NCBI RefSeq assembly: GCF_000014565.1
Contig: NC_008269.1
Span: forward strand, 372,001 to 436,000
DNA length: 64,000 nucleotides
Direction: 5' to 3'
From: Rhodococcus jostii RHA1
GTDB taxonomy: Bacteria > Actinomycetota > Actinomycetes > Mycobacteriales > Mycobacteriaceae
A program made the translations under genes and the position numbers. Below, piece by piece: positions 46,654-56,177 of this stretch. Position 1 is the first letter of the stretch. Each line of letters starts with the position of its first letter. The notes under the pieces are model-generated. The model was not told where the DNA came from, did no database searches, and was given only the letters and a program-made list of their open reading frames with translations.

Positions 46654-47631
46654 TTAGTCCACTACATCGACCGCGAGAACCACCTTTCCGGTAGCGGTAC
46701 GGTCCTCCATCGCGGTGAGAGCCTTCGCCGCGTCGGCCAACGGGTACACGTTGCCCACCACAGGTCTGATGAACCCCTCCCGTGCCAGCCGGGTGAGCTC
46801 AGCGGCGGATTCCGCCGCGATGGACTCGTCCTGCTCGATGAAGCCGCCCCAGTACACGCCCACGACATCGATATTCTTCAGCAACAGGCGATTGACCGCG
46901 ATCTCGGGGATGCCTCCGGCAGCGAATCCGATTACCAGATGGCGGCCTTCCCGACGCAGGAGCCGGATCGAGTCGGCGAAGAAGTCGCCTCCCACCGGGT
47001 CCACCGTCACGTCCACGCCTCCTGGAGCAGCCGCCCGGACAGCCTCGGCCCAACCGTCACCCGCCACCACGACGGCGTCGGCCCCCGCAGACTCAGCAAC
47101 CCCGACGTTGGCATCGGAGTCGACAACAGCGGTCACCGTCGCTCCCAGGCCTTTCGCGACCTGGATGGCCGCGGTGCCCACACCTCCGGCCGCTCCGTGC
47201 ACCAGCACGTGCTCCCCCGCCTTCACACGTCCCCGCCGAACCAGCGCGAAGTGCACGGTTTGGAAGTTCATCGCGAACGCCGCACCCTGATGGAACGACA
47301 ATTCGTCCGGCAGCGGAAATGTCACTGAGGGCTGGGCCACCACGACCTCGGCATATCCCCCGCGTGGGATGTACGCGGCGCAGCGGTCACCAGCCTTGAC
47401 CGACGCACCGTCCGGGGCGGAACGCACGAGACCTGCGACCTCAACTCCCGGCACGAACGGCAGTTCCGGCCGAACCTGGTATTTGCCGCGCGTCATCAAA
47501 GCGTCGACGAAGCTCACACCTACAGCCTTCACGTCGATGACAATCTCGTCGACCGCCGCGACAGGCTCGTCAAGATCGACGAACTCCACCGCACCGGGAC
47601 CATCCAGCGTCGAGATCTGTACTGCTTTCAC
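46654..47631 (-). CDS. NADPH:quinone oxidoreductase-like MDR protein, 325 aa
   Basis: Motifs: VKAVQISTLDGPGAVEFVDL, VGVSFVDALMTRGKYQVRPE, VLVHGAAGGVGTAAIQVAKG (NADP binding), DVTVDPVGGDFFADSIRLLR and a C-terminal ATGKVVLAVD. It is close to the QOR2/Rv-type acyl-CoA-linked reductases often found in lipid catabolic clusters. The GTG at 47631 has GAGGAAACCAAC upstream. It shares a divergent regulatory region, with two operator-like sites, with the APH gene and lies 73 nt upstream of the TetR gene on the same strand. Confidence 0.87.
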   Translation of the reverse strand: MKAVQISTLDGPGAVEFVDLDEPVAAVDEIVIDVKAVGVSFVDALMTRGKYQVRPELPFVPGVEVAGLVRSAPDGASVKAGDRCAAYIPRGGYAEVVVAQPSVTFPLPDELSFHQGAAFAMNFQTVHFALVRRGRVKAGEHVLVHGAAGGVGTAAIQVAKGLGATVTAVVDSDANVGVAESAGADAVVVAGDGWAEAVRAAAPGGVDVTVDPVGGDFFADSIRLLRREGRHLVIGFAAGGIPEIAVNRLLLKNIDVVGVYWGGFIEQDESIAAESAAELTRLAREGFIRPVVGNVYPLADAAKALTAMEDRTATGKVVLAVDVVD

Positions 47632-47655
47632 GTTGGTTTCCTCACGTTCGACTCC

Positions 47656-47672
47656 CTGTACCGATCGTACAG
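47656..47672. promoter_or_regulatory. Palindromic operator-like site
   Basis: CTGTAC and GTACAG flank CGATC, about 25 nt upstream of the quinone reductase start. It shares TGTACCGATC with the next site. Confidence 0.6.
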
Positions 47673-47723
47673 TTATTGATTTGCCTGGCATCTGAATCTT
47701 GACGAGTTAAATCGCCGAGCCTT

Positions 47724-47742
47724 AGTGTACCGATCATTCAGT
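47724..47742. promoter_or_regulatory. Second operator-like site, in front of the APH gene
   Basis: AGTGTACCGATCATTCAGT lies about 21 nt before the APH start and resembles 47656-47672 and, reversed, 44605-44619. Confidence 0.6.
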
Positions 47743-47763
47743 TAAGATAGAAGGGTGGCGGAC

Positions 47764-48813
47764 ATGAAAGAACAGTTAGACGAAGTCGTCGGGCTTCCGA
47801 GGGCCCCTGTGGACCGATGGCTCCGATCCGCCGTCGGGGACAGATTCGATCTCGCCGGCTGGTACGCAGAACCCATCTCCGGAGGCCTGTCGAACCTGAC
47901 ATACCGACTGCGGTTCCAGGACCAATCGGTCATCCTGCGACGACCACCCCTGGGCGGCGTCCTGCCCAGCGCCCACGACATGCACCGCGAATGGACACTG
48001 CTCGTCGCCCTACATCCCACGCGCGTGCCGGTTCCCGAACCCCTCGCCCTGTGCTCCGACAACTCCGTCCTCGGCGGAACCTTTTATGTAATGTCCGACG
48101 TCGCCGGCGCAGTGCTTCGAACCCACGAGGACACCGGAGCACTGGCGATGCCCCAACGGCAATGGCTTTCCACAGCCCTTGTGAACGCGCTTTCGGACCT
48201 CCACGCCCTGGTTCCGGACGGCGTCGGTCTCGGCGACTTCGGGCGCCCCAACGGATTCAACGAGCGTCAGGTGCGGCGCTGGAGACAGCAGTGGCAGCAA
48301 TCGAGTCGGCAGGAGCTGCCAGACATGGATGCACTCTTCACCAAGCTCGGCGAACAGATACCTGCGACGAGTGACGTCGCCATCGTTCATGGCGATTACC
48401 GCCTCGACAACATGATCCTCAACCTCGGCCCACGTGACCCACACATCAACGCGATCGTGGATTGGGAGCTGTCGACGCTCGGCGACCCACTCGCCGATCT
48501 TGGACTGGCATTGACCTATTGGCACGATCTCGATGACCAGGAGCGCGCGCTCATCCCGGTCGCTCTCGGCGTCACTGCACACCCCGGGTTCATGTCGGCC
48601 GCTGAAATCGCCGAGCACTACTCCACGGTCAGTGGCCGCAATCTCGACAACCTGAGCTTCTACGTCGCGCTGGGCGCGATGAAACTCGCGGTGATCCTCG
48701 CGGGAGTCGACGCCCGATTCACCGACGGGCACATGGCCCAGCGCAGCTCGCTGGGTCTGGACGAAGCCGTCCGCGTCCTTGTAGCCCGCGGGCTACGCCA
48801 ACTCGCCACCTGA
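47764..48813 (+). CDS. APH-type phosphotransferase (ACAD10/11 kinase-domain-like), 349 aa
   Basis: Kinase motifs: GGLSNLTYRLRFQDQSVILR, the catalytic loop VAIVHGDYRLDNMILN (HGDxxxxN) and metal motif AIVDWELSTLGDPLADLG. The family includes the kinase half of animal ACAD10/11 and bacterial LvaA, which phosphorylate 4-hydroxyacyl-CoA. The ATG at 47764 is chosen because GAAGGG lies 8 nt upstream; a GTG 9 nt earlier abuts it. It heads a plus-strand run with a small ORF, MaoC, two SDRs and citrate synthase. Confidence 0.88.
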   Translation: MKEQLDEVVGLPRAPVDRWLRSAVGDRFDLAGWYAEPISGGLSNLTYRLRFQDQSVILRRPPLGGVLPSAHDMHREWTLLVALHPTRVPVPEPLALCSDNSVLGGTFYVMSDVAGAVLRTHEDTGALAMPQRQWLSTALVNALSDLHALVPDGVGLGDFGRPNGFNERQVRRWRQQWQQSSRQELPDMDALFTKLGEQIPATSDVAIVHGDYRLDNMILNLGPRDPHINAIVDWELSTLGDPLADLGLALTYWHDLDDQERALIPVALGVTAHPGFMSAAEIAEHYSTVSGRNLDNLSFYVALGAMKLAVILAGVDARFTDGHMAQRSSLGLDEAVRVLVARGLRQLAT

Positions 48814-48827
48814 CAACCGGGGGAACC

Positions 48828-48962
48828 ATGAGTAAACGCACAATCCAGCAGGCACTCGCCCGCCATCGCAGCGATACCCCGACCCAAGGCACGCGACCCC
48901 ACTACCCGGCGGCATGCCTCGTTCACCCCCTTGGGTCCGCTGACAGGGGCGTCCCCCTGTGA
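48828..48962 (+). CDS. Small ORF between kinase and MaoC genes, 44 aa
   Basis: GGGGGAACC precedes the ATG, and the stop overlaps the MaoC start by 4 nt (GTGA), an arrangement typical of translational coupling. The peptide (MSKRTIQQALARHRSDTPTQ...) is basic with one Cys and no known domain. It may be a real small protein or a coupling leader. Confidence 0.45.
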   Translation: MSKRTIQQALARHRSDTPTQGTRPHYPAACLVHPLGSADRGVPL

Positions 48963-49837
48963 TCACCGAGGATCGCATCATCCGCGTGCTCCCCGCGGAC
49001 ACCCCCGGCCTCGTTCGAGCGGTCGAGCACGTGATCGACGACCGGTGGCTCCGCGCCTACGCCGCGTCGGTCGGCGACACCCGACCCGAGTTCTTCGACC
49101 TCGAGCACAGCGGCGGAATCATCGGCCATCCAGTCTTTCCCGTGTGCATCGAATGGCCGCTCGTCGAACACGGCGCGCCGGGAATAGAACTGACCGTCAA
49201 CACTCTGAGGCTGGGCCTGCACGTGTCCCATCAGATGCGGTTGCATGCTCCCCTGCGGCCGGCGCAACGGGTACGAACCGAGGCCGAGTTATACCTGGCA
49301 GAGGCCCGCACCGACGCAACGCTCATCGCCACCAGGTTCCGGACCTCCTCGTCGACCGGTGAGTTGCTCGTCACGACAATCCTCCACATGCTCTACCGGG
49401 GCGTACGCCTCGAAGGCTCCAAGACCCCCGACTATCCGCATGAAGTCACCCCACGATCCGGCACCGACCTCGCCCCCCTCGCGAAGTTCAAGGTCGACGC
49501 AACGAACGCGGTCATCTACACCGAGTGCGCGAGAATTTGGAATCCCATCCACACCGACATCCGCGTGGCCCACGCTGCGGGACTTCCTGACACCGTCCTG
49601 CACGGTACCGAGACACTCGCGCGGGCGGTCTCAACCATTTCTCGTGCCGGCGCCCTCCCCGCAGGGGCGGTGATCACCGGTATCGGCTGCCGGTTCACCG
49701 GACCGGTATTTCCCGGTGCCACCCTCACGGTCAGCGCCGCGGATCTATCAGAGGACTCCGTTGCCTTCGACGTCCAGGACTCCGACGGCACATCGTCGAT
49801 CTCGGACGGCTCCATCACCTTCGAACTTCCATCCTGA
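48959..49837 (+). CDS. MaoC-like double-hotdog dehydratase/hydratase, 292 aa
   Basis: The N-terminal hotdog (WLRAYAASVGDTRPEFFD; IIGHPVFPVCIEWPL) is followed by a C-terminal hotdog containing the hydratase-2 signature region YTECARIWNPIHTDIRVAHA then AGLPDTVLHGTETLARAVST (Asp/His of NPIHTD). Such proteins hydrate enoyl-CoA to 3-hydroxyacyl-CoA. The GTG start overlaps the preceding small ORF. Next to the kinase and SDRs, it would supply the hydration step of beta-oxidation. Confidence 0.87.
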   Translation: MITEDRIIRVLPADTPGLVRAVEHVIDDRWLRAYAASVGDTRPEFFDLEHSGGIIGHPVFPVCIEWPLVEHGAPGIELTVNTLRLGLHVSHQMRLHAPLRPAQRVRTEAELYLAEARTDATLIATRFRTSSSTGELLVTTILHMLYRGVRLEGSKTPDYPHEVTPRSGTDLAPLAKFKVDATNAVIYTECARIWNPIHTDIRVAHAAGLPDTVLHGTETLARAVSTISRAGALPAGAVITGIGCRFTGPVFPGATLTVSAADLSEDSVAFDVQDSDGTSSISDGSITFELPS

Positions 49838-49920
49838 CGGACTGTCGACTGCCCCTCTTAGACAACGCTTTCACGCTTCGAGCGCCTCCACCCGAATACC
49901 CGCCACTAAAGGATTAGTCA

Positions 49921-50682
49921 ATGTCGATCTTGGAACAATTCCGCTTCGACGACAAGGTAGTCGTCGTCACCGGGGCATCCTCGGGGTTAGGTGTCGCGTT
50001 CGCGCGGGCGTTCGCGGAGGCAGGCGCTGATCTGGTCCTCGCCGCACGCCGCGCCGACAAACTGGCCGCCACTGCAACCATGGTCGAAGAGACGGGACGA
50101 CGGGCGCACACGGTGGTCACCGACGTGACCTCACCGCAGGACTGCACGGCTATGATCGACGCCGCGATCGACACCTTCGGCCGGGTGGACGTGCTGATCA
50201 ACAACGCCGGTGTCGGAACCGCAGTGCCGGCGCTGCGGGAAACACCCGAACAGTTCACCTCGGTGATGGAAATCAACCTCCACGGGACGTACTGGGCCGC
50301 GCAAGCAGCCGCATCCGTGATGGCGCCCGGTAGCGCCATCATCAACATCACGAGCATCCTGGGCCTGACAACGGCTGCACTTCCGCAGGCTGCATACGGC
50401 TCCAGCAAAGCGGGGGTCATAGGCCTGACCCGCGACCTCGCGCAACAGTGGGGCATACGGAAAGGTATCCGTGTCAACGCGGTCGCCCCAGGATTCTTCG
50501 AATCCGAGATGACCGCACAATACAAGCCCGGGTATCTGGATAGCCTGCAACCACGAATGCTACTCGGGCGCATCGGCATTCCCGACGAACTTGCCGCGAC
50601 CGTGGTGTGGTTGGCCTCACCCGCGGCGGGATACGTCACAGGACAGACAATCGCCGTCGACGGCGGCATGACGATCACCTGA
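49921..50682 (+). CDS. Short-chain dehydrogenase/reductase, 253 aa
   Basis: Rossmann motif [36 protein letters not shown], catalytic Ser in [15 protein letters not shown] and YxxxK in [16 protein letters not shown], ending in [14 protein letters not shown]. This is a classical SDR, probably NAD(P)-dependent on a 3-hydroxyacyl-CoA or a hydroxy acid. AAAGGA lies 7 nt before the ATG. It is 83 nt after MaoC on the same strand. Confidence 0.9.
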   Translation: MSILEQFRFDDKVVVVTGASSGLGVAFARAFAEAGADLVLAARRADKLAATATMVEETGRRAHTVVTDVTSPQDCTAMIDAAIDTFGRVDVLINNAGVGTAVPALRETPEQFTSVMEINLHGTYWAAQAAASVMAPGSAIINITSILGLTTAALPQAAYGSSKAGVIGLTRDLAQQWGIRKGIRVNAVAPGFFESEMTAQYKPGYLDSLQPRMLLGRIGIPDELAATVVWLASPAAGYVTGQTIAVDGGMTIT

Positions 50683-50801
50683 CCCAGCACATCGACCCAA
50701 ACCCGATGCGACCGATCCTTCACGTTGCTCGGGCCCATCCGCCACCAGTTCCTCGGAACCGATGGCACACCAATTCGACCCGAAAGCAGGAAGCCACAAC
50801 A

Positions 50802-51563
50802 ATGCTTATTCCAGATAGTGCCTGTGTGATCACCGGCGGCGCCTCGGGCCTCGGCCTGGCCGCGGCGAAGTCACTTCTCAACGAAGGCGCAGCAGTGGTC
50901 ATAGTCGACCTTCCCACCTCACGCGGTGATTCGATAGCCGAAAGGCTCGGTGACCGAGTCAGATTCGTAGCCGCAGATGTCACCGACGAACAAGCCATCT
51001 CCTCCGCCCTTGATGTGGCGGAGACCCTTGGCCCGGTACGCGTGGCAATCAACTGCGCCGGCATCACCAACGCGATCAAGACCGTCGGCAAGTCCGGGCC
51101 CTTTCCGCTCGCCGATTTCGCCAAAGTTGTGTCGGTGAACCTTATCGGCACGTTCAACGTCCTCCGTCTCGCTGCCGAACGCATAGCCCAGACCAAACCC
51201 ATCGACGGTGAACGCGGCGTCATCATCAACACCGCATCGGTTGCCGCCTTCGACGGTCAGATCGGTCAAGCCGCGTATTCCGCCTCCAAGGGCGGGGTCG
51301 CCGGCATGACCCTGCCCATCGCACGCGATCTGGCATCGTTGATGATCCGCGTTGTCACCATCGCCCCGGGATTGTTCAAGACCCCGCTCCTTGCCTCACT
51401 ACCGCTGGAGGCCCAAAGATCACTCGGAGCGCAAGTTCCCCACCCGTCGCGTCTCGGAGACCCCTCCGAATACGGAGCACTCGCGGCGCATATCGTCTCC
51501 AACCCGATGCTCAACGGTGAAACCATCCGACTCGACGGCGCAATCCGCATGTCGCCACGCTGA
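50802..51563 (+). CDS. SDR resembling 3-hydroxyacyl-CoA dehydrogenase type 2, 253 aa
   Basis: [60 protein letters not shown] (YSASK) and [27 protein letters not shown] at the end, are the HSD17B10-like pattern. It would oxidise 3-hydroxyacyl-CoA to 3-ketoacyl-CoA. AGGAAG lies 10-12 nt before the ATG. It complements the MaoC hydratase. A thiolase for the final step is not in the window. Confidence 0.9.
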   Translation: MLIPDSACVITGGASGLGLAAAKSLLNEGAAVVIVDLPTSRGDSIAERLGDRVRFVAADVTDEQAISSALDVAETLGPVRVAINCAGITNAIKTVGKSGPFPLADFAKVVSVNLIGTFNVLRLAAERIAQTKPIDGERGVIINTASVAAFDGQIGQAAYSASKGGVAGMTLPIARDLASLMIRVVTIAPGLFKTPLLASLPLEAQRSLGAQVPHPSRLGDPSEYGALAAHIVSNPMLNGETIRLDGAIRMSPR

Positions 51564-51782
51564 CAAACCCGGAGCGTCTGTCCAGCATGACTTCTCAGCG
51601 TCCTCCATTCGGATTCCAGCCCTTGCAGGCTGGCATCAACAGTGTCATCACACCGCCGACTGCTTCGACTCACGAGACCCCGGTGCCGCAACGGGCCGAG
51701 ATCACGACACGAGTCGCAGCTATTGCTCTGTTTCCAGTGGCGCAAGGCAGTCGCCCAAGCCACCACGAGTGAAAGAAATACC

Positions 51783-52934
51783 ATGATGAGCGCACCATCG
51801 ATTGTCACCAATCGAACTCCTGAAGCACCGGAGCATTTCAACCCTGGTCTGGAAGGTGTGGTCGCGTTTACCAGCGACATCGCCGAACCCGACAAGGACG
51901 GCGGCGCCCTGCGCTACCGCGGCGTCGACATCGAAGAACTGGTCTCCAAGCACGTCACGTTCGGCAACGTGTGGGCCCTGCTCGTCGACGGCCGCTTCGG
52001 CCCCGGACTGCCCCCGGCCGAACCGTTCCCCCTGCCCGTGCACACCGGCGACGTCCGCGTCGACGTCCAGGCCGGCCTCGCCATGCTCGCCCCCATCTGG
52101 GGATACCAGCCCCTCCTCGACATCGACGACGACACCGCCCGCGAACAACTCGCCCGCGCCTCCGTGATGGCCCTGTCCTACGTCGCCCAATCCGCCCGCG
52201 GCATCTACCAGCCCGCCGTCCCGCAGAAACGGATCGACGAAGCCAAGACCGTCACCGAACGGTTCATGGTCCGCTGGAAGGGCGACCCCGACCCCGCCCA
52301 CGTCGCCGCCATCGACGCCTACTGGGTCTCCGCCGCCGAACACGGCATGAACGCCTCCACCTTCACCGCCCGCGTCATCGCTTCCACCGGCGCCGACGTC
52401 GCCGCGTCCCTGTCCGGGGCGATCGGCGCGATGTCCGGCCCACTGCACGGCGGCGCCCCCGCCCGCGTCCTACCGATGATCGAGGACACCGAAAAGACCG
52501 GCGACGCCCGCGCCCTGGTCAAGGGCATCCTCGACCGCAAGGAAAAGCTGATGGGCTTCGGGCACCGCGTCTACCGCGCCGAAGACCCCCGCGCCCGGGT
52601 GCTGCGCGCCACCGCGAAACGCCTGAACGCCCCCCGCTACGAGGCCGCCGCCGCCCTCGAACAGGCCGCCCTCGCCGAACTGCGCGAGCGCCGCCCCGAC
52701 CGGGCCATCGAAACCAACGTCGAATTCTGGGCCGCGGTCATCCTCGACTTCGCCGAGGTCCCCGCGCACATGATGCCCGCGATGTTCACCTGCGGCCGCA
52801 CCGCCGGCTGGTGCGCCCACATCCTCGAGCAGAAGCGTCTCGGCAAGCTCGTCCGCCCCGCCGCCATCTACACCGGACCCGCGCCCCGCACCCCCGAGTC
52901 CGTCGACGGCTGGGACCAGATCACCAGCGCGTAG
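51783..52934 (+). CDS. Citrate synthase (CitA-type), 383 aa
   Basis: Motifs: LEGVVAFTSDIAEPDKDGGA and RYRGVDIEELV at the N-terminus, the first active His in MSGPLHGGAPARVL and the second in LMGFGHRVYRAEDPRARVL, then AAVILDFAEVPAHMMPAMFT. It condenses acetyl-CoA (or propionyl-CoA in methylcitrate synthases) with oxaloacetate. Codon use becomes markedly more GC3-rich after about position 51880, so the first 30 codons look different from the body. It closes the catabolic run and could dispose of the CoA product. Confidence 0.92.
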   Translation: MMSAPSIVTNRTPEAPEHFNPGLEGVVAFTSDIAEPDKDGGALRYRGVDIEELVSKHVTFGNVWALLVDGRFGPGLPPAEPFPLPVHTGDVRVDVQAGLAMLAPIWGYQPLLDIDDDTAREQLARASVMALSYVAQSARGIYQPAVPQKRIDEAKTVTERFMVRWKGDPDPAHVAAIDAYWVSAAEHGMNASTFTARVIASTGADVAASLSGAIGAMSGPLHGGAPARVLPMIEDTEKTGDARALVKGILDRKEKLMGFGHRVYRAEDPRARVLRATAKRLNAPRYEAAAALEQAALAELRERRPDRAIETNVEFWAAVILDFAEVPAHMMPAMFTCGRTAGWCAHILEQKRLGKLVRPAAIYTGPAPRTPESVDGWDQITSA

Positions 52935-52978
52935 ATCCCGCCCTGCCACGAGAAGGGGAGACAGGTTGTGTCGCAACG

Positions 52979-53221
52979 TCACGCCGACGACGACATACCC
53001 GACCGTGCAATGGTGCGGCCCCACTCGGCGGGTCGCCCACACGGAAGATCCTCACCGAATTCGGCGCCGGCGAACACCGACATCGACTCCCCGATGCGGT
53101 GCGCTTCCCTCGGCCCAAGCGCGCCGAGGAGGCCTCGCTCACCTCGACAGGGGTACGGAGCGTCAATTCTCGCCGGACCGGAGAGCGCACCGCACGAGGG
53201 ACAGAAAATGTCCGAACGCAC
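52979..53221 (-). CDS. Possible Cys-containing small protein, 80 aa
   Basis: The minus-strand frame reads RSDIFCPSCGALSGPARIDA, then HRIGESMSVFAGAEFGEDLP and CGRPAEWGRTIARSG. It has a CPSC knuckle and protein-like composition, but no ribosome site, and a plus-strand frame overlaps it. It may be a real small zinc-binding protein or a remnant. Confidence 0.35.
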   Translation of the reverse strand: MRSDIFCPSCGALSGPARIDAPYPCRGERGLLGALGPREAHRIGESMSVFAGAEFGEDLPCGRPAEWGRTIARSGMSSSA

Positions 53222-53301
53222 CCGCGGCGTGACCTACCAGGCGGCCGGGACCCGCAACGGGGCCGCAACACGTTGACGTCCCTTCACTATCCGGCTGAAC
53301 A

Positions 53302-53690
53302 ATGGTGATCACATGCTCGAACAGCCAGTCAGGGGACCCTACCGGGTGGAGCCCGATGTTCCGCGAGACTCTGGCGCCTGCCCCGACGACGCCGGCTCCT
53401 TCGAATCGGATCTCCGCAGGTACCGACGATGGCGCGACCGGAGAGGCGGAGTCACATCGAACCGGGCGGCCGCGGCCGAGCAAGGACGCGGAAGACATCC
53501 TCGAAGTTACCCACGTCTGGGCACCATTCGGCGGCGCACCGGAGGAGGAAGTCTTCGTCCGATTCGGGATACCGCCGACGCTGTTCACGGAAAGGCTCTG
53601 GCATCATCGCGGTGTTCGGCTGCGACGCGGCGGTCGCCAAACAATTCAGGAAGGTCCACCCCTGTCGGCGATCACCTTGGATGATCACCG
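53302..53690 (+). pseudogene. Frameshifted VWAPFGGAP-motif gene
   Basis: KDAEDILEVTHVWAPFGGAP then EEEVFVRFGIPPTLFTERLW in one frame, and CDAAVAKQFRKVHP in another, together match the protein at 36204-36584 over its conserved length. An indel just after ERLW breaks the gene. Confidence 0.6.
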
Positions 53691-53852
53691 ACCCCAGGTT
53701 TCCGCGGCAGCACCACCGCCCTGATAGCTACCGTCCACGCCTCACCCTCACGCACCTCGACGAACACCCCATCCGCCGGGAACACCCCACCGGCAGGGGC
53801 AGCCACACCCGCCCCCGCTCGTCACGTTCTCGACAACCGCAACGTCCGTAGA
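53690..53852 (-). pseudogene. Degenerate small gene
   Basis: Three frames in order give MSTDVAVVENVT, then ERGRVWLPLPVG, then VFPADGVFVEVREGEAWTVA IRAVVLPR. Each piece reads like coding sequence, and two small indels separate them. The family is unknown. Confidence 0.35.
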
Positions 53853-54059
53853 CATCACAACTCCAAACCCGCGGACAACACCCTGGCCTCACCGAAGCGG
53901 AAAGGTCGTCAACCCCCTCCGCCCCACATCAATTGGGACACCGAAAACATAGCCCAACCCACCGACACAAACAACACGAAACACACTGCACAACAAGCGA
54001 CTTCGAGCCGTATACCGCTCACAAAAACACCCGGGAATCAACCCCGAACACAAAAACGC

Positions 54060-54099
54060 CACCTACCCATCCCGTGCCGGGGCACGGGATGGGTAGGTG
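54060..54099. terminator. Perfect long inverted repeat, likely terminator
   Basis: CACCTACCCATCCCGTGCC and its exact complement are separated by GG. It lies about 20 nt before the next frame. It could instead be the end of a lost mobile element. Confidence 0.7.
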
Positions 54100-54116
54100 T
54101 TACCGCTCTGGCACTA

Positions 54117-54990
54117 TTGCTGCTCGTGCGTCCACTGAACGATCCACTTGTCGCCCTCGATGCGAAGCTCGATGTCATCCGGCACCTGAGGCTCCCCGAG
54201 GCCCAACAGCTACACGAGTACGCGCTCAAACAGGGCAGCGGATACGCAGCCCAAGGACTCTCCGACAGTCCCGCTGACAAGATCGTGAGTCTGAACCAGG
54301 CTGAAACTTGCTGGGTGTCCGAGGACATGTTGCGCGATTCTCGTCAAAGCGCAGGGGTCGATACCTGACGACGACGTCGTCATCGAGCACCCGCCGTCAC
54401 CGCACGGCTTCCTCGTGTTCGCAGTTCCCCTCGTGTTTCCGATCCCCGAGGAGTTCGGCCGCGCCATCCGCCTCAACGCCCCGGCCTGCGGCCGGCTCGT
54501 CGGACGGTCTCGAAATCGGCGACCCGGCCGGCACAGGTCGACGACGGCACTCTGATGCAGTGGTACAGGGTGCCCGAGGACGACGGGGACCTGGAGTTCA
54601 GCGGTCCCTTCAGTCCTCTTCTCGCCGGGGAGTTCCTGCCCACTGGCGCGATCCTCCGTTCGACCAACGATCTCCGCCTGGGTGCACTCGATCAGTCGTC
54701 GATCAATCTGAATCGGCACGCACGAGCATTGTGGACATTGATGCAGCAACCACTCGCGGCGCTCGGTGACATCGGACCCACCGGCAAACAGAGCAAGACG
54801 GCACGCCGGTTCCGCACAGAACCGAAGTCGACCATCGTCGTCACGCTGCGACGAGCACAGAACTCGCGCTCCGTCGACGATGCGGCGACCACCGTGCAGT
54901 ACTCACACCGATGGATGGTTCGCGGGCATTGGCGCAAACCGCGGTATCCCAGCTTGTGGGTACGCGGGATCGAAGCGCGAGTGATGCCGG
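54117..54990 (+). pseudogene. Conserved actinobacterial protein with YSHRW...VRGHWR motif, frameshifted
   Basis: Three frames joined in order give a credible protein: VRPLNDPLVALDAKLDVIRH ... CWVSEDMLRDSRQ, then DVVIEHPPSPHGFLVFAVPL, then EDDGDLEFSGPFSPLLAGEF ... STIVVTLRRAQ and YSHRWMVRGHWRKPRYPSL. The last motif is common in plasmid and phage-borne actinobacterial proteins of unknown function. At about 54960 it runs into the AraC remnant, so its C-terminus is lost. Confidence 0.55.
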
Positions 54991-55312
54991 GACGACTGAG
55001 CGCGTGAGCGAGGCAGCCGGTGTCAGCACCACTCATCTGACACAGCGGTTGAAGGAACTCATCGGCGTCACGCCGAGCGGCTGGCCCGCACTGCCGCTTC
55101 ACCGCCACCGTGTTCGCGACCAACCCCGCCGGACCGATCGACTGGGCCGAACTCGCCGGTGGCGCAGGCTACCTCGACCAGGCCCCACTTCGGCCACGAG
55201 TTCCGGGCGTTCCCCGGGCTCACGCCGACCCGGTACGTCAAAGTGCGGCGTCAACTCCTGCGCGAACATCCCGGCCACGCGCTGGACAGCTGGCCCCTGC
55301 CAGCCGAATTGA
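54990..55312 (+). pseudogene. AraC-family regulator, C-terminal DNA-binding domain, frameshifted
   Basis: AAGVSTTHLTQRLKELIGVT, then in another frame VFATNPAGPIDWAELAGGAG YLDQA, then in a third HEFRAFPGLTPTRYVKVRRQ. This is the two-HTH AraC domain with at least two indels and no N-terminal half. AraC genes are often found just upstream of RibD/DHFR-like reductases such as the next gene, which it probably once regulated. Confidence 0.75.
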
Positions 55313-55378
55313 TTTCCTTCAAGAGCGACAGCTCACGACACGCTAAATTTGGGGCACCCCACAACAGAGGAGAGCCCC

Positions 55379-55960
55379 ATGAGCAAGGTGGTCATGTACA
55401 GCTCGGTGTCGGTGGACGGCTTCATCGCGGACGAGCACGACCAGCCCGGACCGCTGTTCGACTGGTTGACCAGCGGTGACGTCCCGCTGGACGAGAGCGG
55501 CGAGATCAAGGTGTCGCAGACGTCCTACGACTACACCCGGCCGTACTGGGACCAGATCGGGGCAACACTCGTCGGCCGCCACGTCTTCGACATAACCGAC
55601 GGCTGGGACGGAAAGCCTCCGAGCGGGATCGACCACGTGGTCGTCGTGACGCACCGGCCGAAGCCCGAGGGCTGGGACCTAAAGGCGCCGTTCCACTTCG
55701 TCGACGGCGTCGAGGCAGCCGTGGCCAAGGCGCAGGAGCTCGCGGGTGACCGCATCGTCGAGGTCGCCGCCGGCGACGTCGGTGGTCAGGTGCTTGCCGC
55801 GGGCCTGATCGACGAGGTGCGCATGGACGTCGTACCCGTCGTGTTCGGGTCCGGCAAGCGCTACTTCGGGCCGGTCCACGCACAGCACCTGTTGGAGGAT
55901 CCCGACGTGGTGATTCAGGGCAACCAGGTGCTTCACCTGCGCTATCGGGTGCGTCGTTGA
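55379..55960 (+). CDS. Dihydrofolate reductase-family (RibD C-terminal domain) protein, 193 aa
   Basis: KVVMYSSVSVDGFIADEHDQ is the typical first strand, followed by LVGRHVFDITDGWDGKPP, HVVVVTHRPKPEGWDLKAPF, EVAAGDVGGQVLAAGLIDEV and VPVVFGSGKRYFG. These NADPH-binding proteins are usually reductases of unknown physiological substrate. AGAGGAG lies 7 nt before the ATG. It is the only clearly intact gene in this decayed stretch. Confidence 0.88.
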   Translation: MSKVVMYSSVSVDGFIADEHDQPGPLFDWLTSGDVPLDESGEIKVSQTSYDYTRPYWDQIGATLVGRHVFDITDGWDGKPPSGIDHVVVVTHRPKPEGWDLKAPFHFVDGVEAAVAKAQELAGDRIVEVAAGDVGGQVLAAGLIDEVRMDVVPVVFGSGKRYFGPVHAQHLLEDPDVVIQGNQVLHLRYRVRR

Positions 55961-56177
55961 CCGATCCGAGCAGATACCCGAAGAAGTCCACGACCAGACG
56001 CGGGCCGACCACGACCAGGACGAGCTCATCCCGGCGGCAGAGGTCAGGTCAGGGCAGTCGAAGGGAGCGTCAGGCACGTCGAGGTCTTCCAGATGGGCGG
56101 CGTAGGAACCTCCATCCTCGAAGAGACCTCGACACCTACCCCGGGCCGTTCCCGCCTGCCAATTGAGAGGAACCCCA

